Positions 27,907 to 37,610 of a stretch of 64,000 nt of DNA are shown here, piece after piece. Source of the stretch: an uncultured Lachnospiraceae bacterium (GTDB lineage Bacteria > Bacillota > Clostridia > Lachnospirales > Lachnospiraceae); assembly GCA_949948715.1 (NCBI GenBank), contig CATLGW010000003.1, positions 1 through 64,000 of the forward strand, given 5' to 3'. Numbering within the stretch: position 1 is the first letter of the stretch; the number at the start of each line of letters is the position of its first letter. The translations under genes were made by a program, and so were the position numbers. Under the pieces are notes generated by a model. That model saw nothing but the letters and a program-made list of their open reading frames with translations. It made no database searches and was not told the origin of the DNA.

Positions 27907-29259
27907 ATGAAAGTGTGGGTAAACGCAAACGATAAGGTAAGGAAGCAGGCCGGGGATGATATGGTGATTTTCCTGAAAAACTGGAAGCGGAAGGTGCGCA
28001 GATACTGCATTTACCGGTTCTGTCTCAGCGTCCTGCTGATGGCAAGCTGCGCCGCATTTCTCGAGGGCGGCTATTATATGCTGGACAGCAGAATTCCCAA
28101 AAGCCTCCGGCTGAGGGCGGGGGAGGAACAGGTGCTGAGTCTGGGAATTCCCGCCAGGGCGGAGATTGTGAGCGCAAGCGGTCAGGGGGAGAGCAATATC
28201 CCCAGGGGGGCCGTAACCATCGACCTGAGCGAGCCGGTGACCATGCGCATGGGAGATCTGCAGGCCTATCTGATGCAGGTGAAGCTCTTTGGCATTCTTC
28301 CCTTCAAGCAGGTGGAAATCCAGGTGGTGGAGGCCATGGAGCTGGTGCCCATGGGGATACCTGTGGGCATCTATGTGAAGACGGACGGGATTCTGGTGAT
28401 CGGCGTGGGAGAATTTACGGGAGAGAACGGCGTGCAGTGTTCTCCGGCCAAATATGTGTTGAGCAGCGGCGATTATATCCGCCAGGTGAACGGGGAGCAC
28501 GTCACGGATAAGGAGGATTTCATGAGCCGGGTGGAGGCAAGCTGCGGGGCGGAGCTGGTGCTTACGGTGGAGCGAAACGGCGAGATGACGGAGGTTCGGG
28601 TGATGCCCGAGAAGGATCAGAGCGGTGCGTACAAGCTGGGCGTGTGGATCAGGGATAATGCCCAGGGGGTGGGCACCATGACCTATATGGACAGCGAGGG
28701 GAACTTCGGCGCCCTGGGGCACGGCATCAATGACCTGGACACCAGTACTCTCATGGACATGGAAGACGGAACCCTGTATCAGACGGAGATTGTTTCTCTT
28801 CGCAGGGGAGAGGTGGGCAACCCGGGGGAGATGACGGGCATGATCGTGTATGCCAAGGACCGGATGCTGGGGGATATCACGGAGAACAGCGAGAGAGGGA
28901 TTTTCGGCCAGTGCAACGAGCAGGCAAGAGGCCTGGCGGTGGAGCAGCCGCTGCCCATCGGCTTCAAGCAGGAAATTCAGAAGGGGCCTGCCGAAATACT
29001 CTGCACGGTGGACGGCGTGACCAGGTACTATCAGGTGGAGATCACGTCGGTGCATCTGGACCACGACAATGTGAACCGGGGAATTGAGCTGCAGGTGACG
29101 GATCCGGAGCTTTTGCAGCTTACGGGAGGCATCATCCAGGGAATGAGCGGCAGCCCCATCGTACAGAACGGGAAATTTATCGGGGCTGTCACCCATGTGC
29201 TGGTGCAGGATCCCGCCAGGGGATACGGCATCTTTATAGAAGAGATGCTGGCGGGATGA
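27907..29259 (+). CDS. spoIVB: SpoIVB peptidase
   Basis: PDZ region GDYIRQVNGEHVTDKEDF; GALGHGINDLDT; GGIIQGMSGSPIVQNGKFIGAVTHVLV. Confidence 0.95.
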   Translation: MKVWVNANDKVRKQAGDDMVIFLKNWKRKVRRYCIYRFCLSVLLMASCAAFLEGGYYMLDSRIPKSLRLRAGEEQVLSLGIPARAEIVSASGQGESNIPRGAVTIDLSEPVTMRMGDLQAYLMQVKLFGILPFKQVEIQVVEAMELVPMGIPVGIYVKTDGILVIGVGEFTGENGVQCSPAKYVLSSGDYIRQVNGEHVTDKEDFMSRVEASCGAELVLTVERNGEMTEVRVMPEKDQSGAYKLGVWIRDNAQGVGTMTYMDSEGNFGALGHGINDLDTSTLMDMEDGTLYQTEIVSLRRGEVGNPGEMTGMIVYAKDRMLGDITENSERGIFGQCNEQARGLAVEQPLPIGFKQEIQKGPAEILCTVDGVTRYYQVEITSVHLDHDNVNRGIELQVTDPELLQLTGGIIQGMSGSPIVQNGKFIGAVTHVLVQDPARGYGIFIEEMLAG

Positions 29260-29262
29260 GAA

Positions 29263-31098
29263 TTATTTTTTGTTGTTTGCGGCCCTCTTTCTCATGGTGG
29301 CGTCCAGGATTTTCTTGCGGATCCGAAGCTTTCCCGGGGTCACCTCCAGAAGTTCGTCCGTGTCGATAAAGTCAAGAGCCTGCTCCAGGGACAGGATCTT
29401 GGGAGGGGTGAGCCGCAGGGCTTCGTCCGCGCTGGAGGAGCGGGTGTTGGTGAGCTGCTTCTTCTTGCAGACGTTGATCTCAATATCCTCTGCCCGTCCC
29501 GTCTGGCCCACCACCATGCCGGAGTAGACCTTTTCCCCGGGGCCGATGAACAGGATGCCTCGCTCCTGGGCGTTAAACAGACCGTAGGTGATAGACTCAC
29601 CCGCCTCGAAGGCGATCAGGGAGCCCTGCTTGCGGTACTGGATGTCGCCCTTGTAGGGAGCGTAGCCGTCGAAGACGGTGTTCAGGATCCCGTTGCCCTT
29701 GGTGTCCGTCAAGAATTCGCCCCGATAGCCGATGAGGCCCCTGGCGGGGATGGAGAACTCCAGGCGGGTGTAGGTTCCGCCGGAGAGGGAGCCCATATTG
29801 CGAAGCTCGCCCTTTCTCTGCCCCAGCTTCTCGATGACGGCTCCGGAAAATTCGTTGGGCACGTCGATATATGCCAGCTCCATGGGCTCCAGCTTCTTTC
29901 CGCCCTCATCCGTGCGGTAAAGCACCTCCGCCTTACTTACGGCGAATTCAAAGCCCTCTCTGCGCATATTCTCTATCAGGACGGAGAGATGCAGCTCTCC
30001 TCTCCCGGACACCTTGAAGCGGTCGGGGGAGTCGGTCTCCTCCACCCTCAGGGACACATCCGTGTTCAGCTCCCGAAACAGGCGGTCTCTCAGGTGGCGG
30101 CTGGTGACATATTTTCCCTCCAGGCCCGCAAGAGGAGAATCGTTTACCATAAACTCCATGGCGATGGTGGGCTCGCTGATCTTCTGGAAGGGGATGGGCT
30201 CCACGTGATCGGGGGCGCAGAGGGTGTCCCCGATATGGATGTCCGCTATGCCGGAGATGGCAACGATGGAGCCGATGCCGGCCTCGGCCACCTCCACCTT
30301 GTTCAGACCGTCGAACTCGTAGAGCTTGCTGACCTTCACTTTGGTCTGCTTGCCGGGCTCGTGGTGGTTGCAGATCACAACCTCCTGGTTGACTCGGATG
30401 GAGCCGTTGTCCACCTTGCCCACGCCGATGCGCCCTACATATTCATTGTAATCGATGGTGCTGATAAGCACCTGGGTTCCGGCCTCGGGGTCTCCCTCGG
30501 GGGCGGGTATGGCGCTTAAGATGGTGTCAAATAAGGGTTCCATGCTGGTGCCCGGCGTCTCCGCGTCCAGGGAGGCGATACCGGCCTTGGCGGAGGCGAA
30601 GACAAAGGGGCAGTCCAACTGGGCGTCGTCCGCGTCCAGCTCCAAAAACAGCTCCAGTACCTCGTCCACCACCTCGTCGGGTCTCGCCTCGGGACGGTCG
30701 ATTTTGTTGATGCACACGATGACGGGAAGCTTCAGCTCCAGCGCCTTTCTCAGCACGAATTTGGTCTGGGGCATGGAGCCCTCGAAGGCATCCACCACCA
30801 GCACCACGCCGTTGACCATCTTAAGAACCCTCTCCACCTCGCCGCCGAAGTCCGCATGGCCCGGGGTGTCGATGATATTGATCTTGGTTCCCTTGTACAT
30901 GACGGCGGTGTTTTTGGAGAGGATGGTGATGCCTCTCTCTCTCTCGATGTCGTTGGAGTCCATTACCCGTTCCGCCACCTCCTGATTTTCCCGGAACACG
31001 CCGCTTTGCTTTAACAGCTCGTCCACCAAAGTGGTCTTGCCGTGGTCCACGTGTGCGATAATGGCGATATTTCTGATATCTTCCCGTTTCTGTCTCAT
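29263..31098 (-). CDS. typA: Translational GTPase TypA/BipA
   Basis: IRNIAIIAHVDHGKTTLVDELLKQSG; RGITILSKNTAVMYKGTKINIIDTPGHADFGGEVERVL. Confidence 0.97.
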   Translation of the reverse strand: MRQKREDIRNIAIIAHVDHGKTTLVDELLKQSGVFRENQEVAERVMDSNDIERERGITILSKNTAVMYKGTKINIIDTPGHADFGGEVERVLKMVNGVVLVVDAFEGSMPQTKFVLRKALELKLPVIVCINKIDRPEARPDEVVDEVLELFLELDADDAQLDCPFVFASAKAGIASLDAETPGTSMEPLFDTILSAIPAPEGDPEAGTQVLISTIDYNEYVGRIGVGKVDNGSIRVNQEVVICNHHEPGKQTKVKVSKLYEFDGLNKVEVAEAGIGSIVAISGIADIHIGDTLCAPDHVEPIPFQKISEPTIAMEFMVNDSPLAGLEGKYVTSRHLRDRLFRELNTDVSLRVEETDSPDRFKVSGRGELHLSVLIENMRREGFEFAVSKAEVLYRTDEGGKKLEPMELAYIDVPNEFSGAVIEKLGQRKGELRNMGSLSGGTYTRLEFSIPARGLIGYRGEFLTDTKGNGILNTVFDGYAPYKGDIQYRKQGSLIAFEAGESITYGLFNAQERGILFIGPGEKVYSGMVVGQTGRAEDIEINVCKKKQLTNTRSSSADEALRLTPPKILSLEQALDFIDTDELLEVTPGKLRIRKKILDATMRKRAANNKK

Positions 31099-31453
31099 AC
31101 AAACCCAGCCTTTCCCTATACAAAACAGGGTATGTCGACGATTGCATTTTGCCGCCCTGTTTTGTCAAACTCTTTTTCAACCCGTTTTCGAAACCGTTAC
31201 AGTATAGCACCATTTTTCCCGGGACGCAAGAGGGGAAGGAGCCCCGGCGTCTTTTTTTACGGTGTGTCACAACTAATATAATGCTAAACAGAGCATAACG
31301 GTGCGGAAATTATGGGAAAACATGATAAAAACGTCGATTTGCGCGATGAAAGCAGGTATTATTTTCCAGGGAAATATAGTATAAATGTATAAACGGTATT
31401 GCATTACTTGGGCATTAAGAAAAATTCTTAAGGTGTAAGAAAGGGGAACGGAG

Positions 31454-32083
31454 ATGACAGATAAGGTTATTGAAAACAATCAGGTAACGGTCATGGGGGA
31501 GGTCGTCAGTGATTTTTCCTATAGCCATGAAATTTACGGGGAAGGCTTTTATATGGTGGATGTGAGTGTGAAGCGTCTGAGCGAGAGCTATGACATTATT
31601 CCGGTGATGGTTTCGGAGAGGCTTTTGGATGTGTCGGTCAGTTATATAGGGATGCTGGTCTGTGTCAACGGACAATTCCGTTCCTACAATCGGCATGAGG
31701 AAAAGAAGAACAGATTGGTGCTGTCGGTATTTGCCCGGGAGATAGAATTTATAGATCAGGTGGAGGAGAGCTCCAAAACGAATCAGATTTGCCTGGACGG
31801 CTATATCTGTAAGGAGCCCATCTACAGAAAAACCCCTCTGGGGAGGGAAATCGCGGATCTTTTGCTGGCCGTAAACCGTCCCTATGGGAAATCGGATTAC
31901 ATTCCCTGTATCTGCTGGGGAAGAAACGCCCGATATGCCAACAGCTTCAAGGTGGGAGAGCGTTGTGTCATATGGGGGCGCATTCAGAGCAGGGAATATA
32001 TGAAAAAACTGGATGAGGAGCATGTGGAAAAAAGGGTGGCCTTTGAGGTGTCGGTAAGCAAGCTGGAGCTGATGGAGGAATAA
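31454..32083 (+). CDS. Single-stranded DNA-binding protein-like (OB-fold) protein
   Basis: Two OB-like halves: QVTVMGEVVSDFSYSHE.. and ICLDGYICKEPIYRKTPLGREIADLLLAVNRPYGKSDYIPCICWGRNA. Confidence 0.7.
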   Translation: MTDKVIENNQVTVMGEVVSDFSYSHEIYGEGFYMVDVSVKRLSESYDIIPVMVSERLLDVSVSYIGMLVCVNGQFRSYNRHEEKKNRLVLSVFAREIEFIDQVEESSKTNQICLDGYICKEPIYRKTPLGREIADLLLAVNRPYGKSDYIPCICWGRNARYANSFKVGERCVIWGRIQSREYMKKLDEEHVEKRVAFEVSVSKLELMEE

Positions 32084-32190
32084 TCCGTAAAAAATTGCCA
32101 AATTTTGGAAAGTATGTTATACTCACTTAAACACTTGTGTGCAGCAGCCGGGTCTGTGGGCCCACGGCTGTATCGTCTGTGAGGTATCGT

Positions 32191-32676
32191 ATGGAAAAAG
32201 GAACTGTATACATTTATACGGGGGACGGCAGCGGCAAGTTTCCGGCGGCTATGGGCCGGGCGGTGTTGGCTGCCATCGAAGAAAAAAACGTGGTGATCAT
32301 ACAATTCTTGAAGGGGCGCAGAAACGGAAACTCCGATTTCCTCAGAAGGATGGAGCCGGATATCAAGTTCTTTCAGTTTGAGAAATCCGGTGAGAATTTT
32401 GAGGAGCTTTCCGGAGAGCGAAGGCAGGAGGAGATACTGAATATCAAAAACGGTATTAACTTTGCGAAGAAGGTGCTCACAACGGGGGAATGCGACCTGC
32501 TGATTCTGGACGAGGTTTTGGGTGTGGTGGAGAACGGGATTCTATCCGTGGAGGAGCTAAAATCCCTGCTTCAGTGCAGGGAGGAGACAGCCGTCATTCT
32601 CACGGGGATCCATTTAAGCGACGGGGTCCGTGCTCTGGCGGACGAGATTTCACGGATTGAGACGATAAAGTTGTGA
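32191..32676 (+). CDS. CobA/CobO-like cob(I)yrinic acid a,c-diamide adenosyltransferase family protein
   Basis: GTVYIYTGDGSGKFPAAMGRAV; VVIIQFLKG; DLLILDEV; GIHLSDGVRALADEIS. Confidence 0.75.
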   Translation: MEKGTVYIYTGDGSGKFPAAMGRAVLAAIEEKNVVIIQFLKGRRNGNSDFLRRMEPDIKFFQFEKSGENFEELSGERRQEEILNIKNGINFAKKVLTTGECDLLILDEVLGVVENGILSVEELKSLLQCREETAVILTGIHLSDGVRALADEISRIETIKL

Positions 32677-32693
32677 CATTGGGAAGAAAGCCG

Positions 32694-32722
32694 TTGACAG
32701 CGGCAGGTTAAAATGTTATCAT
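32694..32722 (+). promoter_or_regulatory. Promoter TTGACA-N17-TATCAT for the dapA riboswitch leader
   Basis: TTGACA 32694-32699; TATCAT 32717-32722. Confidence 0.8.
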
Positions 32723-32737
32723 AGAATTCGATATAGA

Positions 32738-32902
32738 AGATAGAGGTTGCGTGTTTCAAAAGTATTCCTTCGGATGTGGCAGGCACAGGTGAGGAAGGTT
32801 GAAAGGGAAATACGCCGAAAGGAGCGGTGTACTGCGGCTGTATCCTTGGGCATGGGGTTAAGAGCCACATGACTGTCATCTAGCAATAGGTGGTGCGCTA
32901 TC
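32738..32902 (+). promoter_or_regulatory. Lysine riboswitch (L box) aptamer
   Basis: AGAGGTTGCG..AAAAGTATT..GAGGAAGGTTGAAAGGGAAATACGCCGAAAGGAGCGG..TTGGGCATGGGGTTAAGAGCCACATGACTGTCAT..GGTGGTGCGCTATC; upstream of dapA. Confidence 0.93.
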
Positions 32903-32926
32903 GAAGGGATAGGGAGCGTATATTAT

Positions 32927-32956
32927 CCGTCGGCGCCACAGGTGCCGACGGTTTTT
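32927..32956 (+). terminator. Riboswitch expression-platform terminator
   Basis: CCGTCGGCGCC-ACA-GGTGCCGACGG-TTTTT. Confidence 0.85.
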
Positions 32957-32980
32957 GCGTATCAGAATGGAGGAGCGGAT

Positions 32981-33868
32981 ATGGCGATTTTTAGAGGAGC
33001 GGGTGTGGCGATTGTCACTCCCATGAAGAAAAACGGCGAGGTGGATTTCGAGAGGTTTCGGGAACTGATCGAGTTCCAGGTGGAGAACGGAACGGATGCG
33101 GTCATTGTGTGCGGCACCACGGGGGAGGCCTCCACATTGACCCATGAGGAGCACCTGGAGACCATACGTTTTTGTGTGGAGACGGTGGCGGGGCGGATCC
33201 CTGTCATAGCGGGCACCGGCTCCAACTGTACGGAGACGGCCGTTTACCTCTCCAGGGAGGCCCAGGACCACGGCGCGGACGGACTGCTGGTGGTATCCCC
33301 CTACTACAACAAGGCGACACAGAACGGTCTTTACCAGCACTTTAAGGCCATTGCGGAGTCGGTTAAGATTCCGGTAATCCTCTACAACATTCCCGGGCGC
33401 ACCGGCTGCAATATTCTGCCGGAGACTGTGGTGAGGCTGTGCAGGGAGGTTGACAATATCGTGGGGGTCAAGGAGGCCAGCGGCAATATCGTCCAGATCG
33501 CCCAGCTTGCGGCTCTGTCCCACGGTTATGTGGATATTTATTCCGGGGATGACAATCAGATTCTGCCCATACTGGCCCTGGGAGGAGTGGGTGTGATCTC
33601 CGTGCTCTCCAATGTGGCGCCCAGACAGACCCATGAAATCTGCCAGAAATTCTTCGACGGGGATATTGAGGGCAGCCGCAGGATGCAGTTGGAGGCCCTG
33701 GAGCTGATCAACGCTCTGTTTTGCGAGGTGAATCCCATTCCTGTGAAAAAGGCGCTGAGCCTTATGGGCAGGATAGAGGGGACCTTGCGCCGGCCTTTGA
33801 CGGAGATGGAGGAGGCCGGCGCGGCAAGACTGGCCGACGCCATGAAGGCTTACGGGTTATTACCGTGA
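32981..33868 (+). CDS. dapA: 4-hydroxy-tetrahydrodipicolinate synthase
   Basis: GVAIVTPMKKNGEVDF; VCGTTGEASTLTHEEH; PYYNKATQNGLYQHF; VILYNIPGRTG. Confidence 0.97.
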   Translation: MAIFRGAGVAIVTPMKKNGEVDFERFRELIEFQVENGTDAVIVCGTTGEASTLTHEEHLETIRFCVETVAGRIPVIAGTGSNCTETAVYLSREAQDHGADGLLVVSPYYNKATQNGLYQHFKAIAESVKIPVILYNIPGRTGCNILPETVVRLCREVDNIVGVKEASGNIVQIAQLAALSHGYVDIYSGDDNQILPILALGGVGVISVLSNVAPRQTHEICQKFFDGDIEGSRRMQLEALELINALFCEVNPIPVKKALSLMGRIEGTLRRPLTEMEEAGAARLADAMKAYGLLP

Positions 33869-33993
33869 GAAGATTTTTAAGTTTCCTTGTCTTGATTTGA
33901 GTTACGGCAAAGCTGTGACATGGGGATTGGCGTGAAAGCGGTGCTTGGCCCGCCGGGCGAGAGGATCGTCCCGGCGGCGGAATGAGAGGAAAA

Positions 33994-34767
33994 ATGATTA
34001 AAATTATAATGAACGGATGTAACGGTAAAATGGGTCAGGTGATCAGCGGCATGATCGAGGAGGATCCCGAGACCGAGATGGCGGCGGGGATTGATTTGAG
34101 GGACGACGGGCATAATTCTTATCCGGTGTTCACCGACATAGAAAGCTGTGACGCCCAGGCAGACTGTCTGATTGATTTCTCCTCGGCAGCGGGCTTGGAT
34201 GCCATGCTGGACTACTGTGTGGACAAAAAGCTTCCCTGTGTGCTCTGCACCACAGGCTTAAGCGAGGAACAGCTAGGGAGGGTGCGGGAGGCCTCCCACC
34301 GGATCCCCATTCTGAAATCTGCCAATATGTGTCTGGGCATAAATATGCTGTTGAAAATTTTGAAGGAGGCTGCGGGGATTTTAGCGCCGGCGGGCTTTGA
34401 CATTGAAATTGTGGAGAAGCACCACAATTTGAAGCTGGACGCGCCCAGCGGCACGGCTTTGGCGCTGGCTGATTCCATCAATGAGGAACTTGACGGGGCC
34501 TATGAATATGTATATGACAGAAGCGGAAGAAGGACCCGGAGGGAACATAAAGAGATCGGCATCAGCGCCGTTCGGGGCGGGACCATTGTGGGGGATCACG
34601 ACGTGATCTTCGCCGGGACGGACGAGGTGGTTACCTTCTCCCACAGGGCCTATTCCAAGGCGGTGTTTGGCAGAGGAGCGGTACAGGCGGCAAAGTTTTT
34701 GGCGGGCAGGGAGCCCGGCCTCTATGACATGGGAGATGTCATAGGCGAAACCATGAAAACGGAATAA
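33994..34767 (+). CDS. dapB: 4-hydroxy-tetrahydrodipicolinate reductase
   Basis: IIMNGCNGKMGQVI; EIVEKHHNLKLDAPSGTAL; upstream GTG/ATG starts also possible. Confidence 0.96.
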   Translation: MIKIIMNGCNGKMGQVISGMIEEDPETEMAAGIDLRDDGHNSYPVFTDIESCDAQADCLIDFSSAAGLDAMLDYCVDKKLPCVLCTTGLSEEQLGRVREASHRIPILKSANMCLGINMLLKILKEAAGILAPAGFDIEIVEKHHNLKLDAPSGTALALADSINEELDGAYEYVYDRSGRRTRREHKEIGISAVRGGTIVGDHDVIFAGTDEVVTFSHRAYSKAVFGRGAVQAAKFLAGREPGLYDMGDVIGETMKTE

Positions 34768-34786
34768 TCGGACAAAGAATCCACAT

Positions 34787-34839
34787 AAAAGCACCTTCTA
34801 TGGGCCGTTGTCTCGTTTGTCGGCGTAGAAGGTGCTTTT
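34787..34839. terminator. Bidirectional terminator between dapB and the convergent lipoprotein gene
   Basis: AAAAGCACCTTCTA..TAGAAGGTGCTTTT. Confidence 0.85.
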
Positions 34840-34846
34840 GAATACG

Positions 34847-35338
34847 TTATCTGACGGTATTTCCGGTGCTCCTGCCGCTGGTCACGCTGTTGTTGTTGAC
34901 ATCGGCATTATTGTTGGTTCCGTTTACTGTGCCGTGGTTGCCGGTCAGGTCGTTTGTCAGATCGTTTACGCCGTCCACAGCGCCGTCGATGACATCATTG
35001 ATCACATTTCCGGCGTCGTCCAACAGGGAACGGTCCGTGCCGTTCATGGTGCCGTTGGTGCTGTCGGTGCCGTTCATGGTACCGTTGGTGGTGCCGGTGC
35101 TGTCGGTGCCGTTCATGGTACTGTTGGTGGTGCCGTTGGTTCCGTTTATATTGCTGCCAGTGCCGCTTGTGCTGTTTTCAGCGCCGGAGGCAGTACCGGA
35201 TTGTGTCTCCGTACTGCCTGCCATGTCGCCGTTGTTTGTGTTGTTCTTGTTACCGCTGGAGCAGGCGGTGGCGATACACATATACGCCGCGATCAGTCCC
35301 AGCGCAAGAAACTTGTTCATGTGCTTTGTCTTTTTCAT
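34847..35338 (-). CDS. Low-complexity Asn/Gly/Thr-rich repeat lipoprotein
   Basis: MKKTKHMNKFLALGLIAAYMCIATACSSG lipobox; repeated NGTMNGTDST-type motif; GGAGG RBS upstream. Confidence 0.75.
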   Translation of the reverse strand: MKKTKHMNKFLALGLIAAYMCIATACSSGNKNNTNNGDMAGSTETQSGTASGAENSTSGTGSNINGTNGTTNSTMNGTDSTGTTNGTMNGTDSTNGTMNGTDRSLLDDAGNVINDVIDGAVDGVNDLTNDLTGNHGTVNGTNNNADVNNNSVTSGRSTGNTVR

Positions 35339-35471
35339 AGGATCCTCCATTTTGCTCAGTTTCGGACTTTTTCGCCGTCCGCTGATAGTATGTGCAGAGA
35401 CCATGAATTTATACAAAAGGATATTTTTGCCAGGCGGCAAAAAAGATCAAAATAGAATGAAAAAAGGAGAA

Positions 35472-36299
35472 ATGGGAAAGATGGAGTTTCGCCCCTGTAT
35501 AGATATTCATAACGGAAAAGTTAAGCAGATTGTAGGCGGCAGCCTGCGGGACGAAAAGGGCCGGGCGGAGGAAAATTTTGTGTCTGATCAGGACGCGGCC
35601 TTTTTTGCGGATTTGTATCGGTCCGCAGGGCTTAGAGGGGGACACGTTATTCTGCTCAACGCCTCGGACAGCGAATTATTTTCCGTCACAAAGACGCAGG
35701 CTCTGGAGGCGCTGAGGGCTTATCCGGGAGGGCTGCAGGCGGGGGGAGGAATCACGCCGGAAAATGCGGAGGAGTATCTGGACGCAGGAGCTTCCCATGT
35801 GATTGTCACATCCTATGTATTTCAGGGCGGGCGCATCCATCTGGACAGGCTGAGACGGATGGTGGAAACGGTGGGGAGAGAACGGCTGGTTTTGGATATG
35901 AGCTGCAAGAGGAGAGGGCAGGAGTATGTGGCGGTCACGGACCGGTGGCAGAGAGAGACCAGCGAGGCGGTGAACGGGGAGCTTTTGGCCGGGCTGTCGG
36001 AATACTGTGACGAATTTCTGATCCACGGCGTGGATGTGGAAGGGAAGTCGGAGGGGATAGAGCGGGAGCTGGTAAAGCTTCTGGGGGAATTTGACCGCCG
36101 CCCCGTGACCTATGCGGGGGGTGTCCACAGTATGGAGGATCTGAGGCAGATCCGCGAGTTAGGCAGGGAACGCGTCAATGTCACCGTGGGAAGCGCGCTG
36201 GATTTGTTCGGCGGGAAAATGAGGTGGGAGGACGTGCTGGCGCAGTGTGTCACAGTACAGACAGGTCACGGAGCCGTTAACGCAGTGCCGTTTGAATAG
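35472..36299 (+). CDS. hisA: HisA-family isomerase of eukaryotic (HIS6-like) subtype
   Basis: FRPCIDIHNGKVKQIVGGSL; LQAGGGITPENAEEYLDAGASHVIVTSYVF; VTYAGGVHSMEDL; RVNVTVGSALDLFGG. Confidence 0.85.
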   Translation: MGKMEFRPCIDIHNGKVKQIVGGSLRDEKGRAEENFVSDQDAAFFADLYRSAGLRGGHVILLNASDSELFSVTKTQALEALRAYPGGLQAGGGITPENAEEYLDAGASHVIVTSYVFQGGRIHLDRLRRMVETVGRERLVLDMSCKRRGQEYVAVTDRWQRETSEAVNGELLAGLSEYCDEFLIHGVDVEGKSEGIERELVKLLGEFDRRPVTYAGGVHSMEDLRQIRELGRERVNVTVGSALDLFGGKMRWEDVLAQCVTVQTGHGAVNAVPFE

Positions 36300-36391
36300 G
36301 AACATATTTTTTGTCTGGGGTTGACTTTCTTCGCCCCCTGTGATAATGTAATGCCAACTGACAAGACAGTGGTATACACAGGAGGCGGGAT

Positions 36392-37444
36392 ATGAAAGAC
36401 AGGCTTAAGTTTTGGTTTCATGAAATTTTTATCGACGGATTGAGCGGTATGGCCCTGGGGCTGTTCTCCACTCTGATCATAGGCACTATCATAGCGCAGG
36501 CGGGCACTTTGATCGGCGGCACGGTGGGAATGTACCTGACCGCCGTCAGCAATGTGGCGAAGACGGTGACGGGAGCGGGTATCGGAGTGGGCGTGGCCTG
36601 CAAGTTTAAGGAGGGGCCTCTGGTGACGGTGTCCGCTGGGGTGACGGGACTGATCGGCGCTTTTCCTGCCGTGGCGTCCATGGAAACGTTGAAGTTTGGT
36701 GCGCCGGGAGAGCCTCTGGGAGCTTTTATCGCTGCCGTGGTGGCGATAAAAGTGGGGCGTCTGGCAGCGGGCAGGACCAAGGTGGATATCCTGGTAACGC
36801 CCCTGGTGTCCATCCTCTCCGGCGCGCTGGCGGGATTGGTGGCAGGGCCCCCCATCACCGCGTTTATGGGATGGCTGGGAGCCTTGGTCAATTTCAATGT
36901 GGAGGTGCATCCCGTCATCGGGGGCGTCGTTGTGTCCGTGCTGATGGGGATGATACTGACGCTGCCCATCAGTTCCGCGGCAATCGGCATCTCCATGAGC
37001 ATAAGCGGTCTGGCCGCGGGGGCCGCCACCGTGGGCTGCTGCTGCAATATGGTTGGGTTTGCGGTGGCCAGCTATCGGGAGAATAAGATGGGAGGTCTGG
37101 TGGCCCAGGGGGTTGGCACCTCCATGCTTCAGGTTCCCAATATTGTGAGGAAGCCCGTTATCTGGCTGCCGGCAATTATTTCCAGCGCCATACTGGGACC
37201 TGTTGCCTCCGCGGTACTTGGCATGACCAGCACTCCGGTGGGCTCCGGTATGGGCTCTGCCGGCTTTGTGGGGCAGATTGCGGCGTACGGGTCCATGACG
37301 GAAGGGGGAATGAGCGGGATTATGGCCATCGCCCTGATCCTTCTGATGCACTTTGTTCTTCCCGCCGGGCTGACCCTGGCCGTCTCCGAACTGATGCGGA
37401 GAAAAGGTATGATTGCACAAGGAGACATGGAGATCAAGGCATAG
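36392..37444 (+). CDS. PTS transporter subunit IIC (PTS_EIIC_2-like)
   Basis: Polytopic; MALGLFSTLIIGTIIAQAG; HPVIGGVVVSVLMGMILTLPISSAAIGI; TVGCCCNMVGFAV. Confidence 0.8.
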   Translation: MKDRLKFWFHEIFIDGLSGMALGLFSTLIIGTIIAQAGTLIGGTVGMYLTAVSNVAKTVTGAGIGVGVACKFKEGPLVTVSAGVTGLIGAFPAVASMETLKFGAPGEPLGAFIAAVVAIKVGRLAAGRTKVDILVTPLVSILSGALAGLVAGPPITAFMGWLGALVNFNVEVHPVIGGVVVSVLMGMILTLPISSAAIGISMSISGLAAGAATVGCCCNMVGFAVASYRENKMGGLVAQGVGTSMLQVPNIVRKPVIWLPAIISSAILGPVASAVLGMTSTPVGSGMGSAGFVGQIAAYGSMTEGGMSGIMAIALILLMHFVLPAGLTLAVSELMRRKGMIAQGDMEIKA

Positions 37445-37610
37445 GGAAATACCGATTTTGTCAGTATTGCACAAAAAATAAAGGTTTTTATAGTGAATTT
37501 CGCTCTTAAAAATGAAGAAATTCAGAAAAATGTTACAAAAATATTAAGCTGTTATTGATGTGCCGGGTCGCTTGTGGTAAAATGATATGGCTTACCGGAG
37601 GTGACCCTTT

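Noticed and set aside
34866-36299. 477-aa ORF fusing a hydrophobic N-terminus to HisA
   Set aside because: The N-terminal part is antisense to the repeat lipoprotein gene; HisA has its own RBS (AGGAGA) and ATG at 35472.
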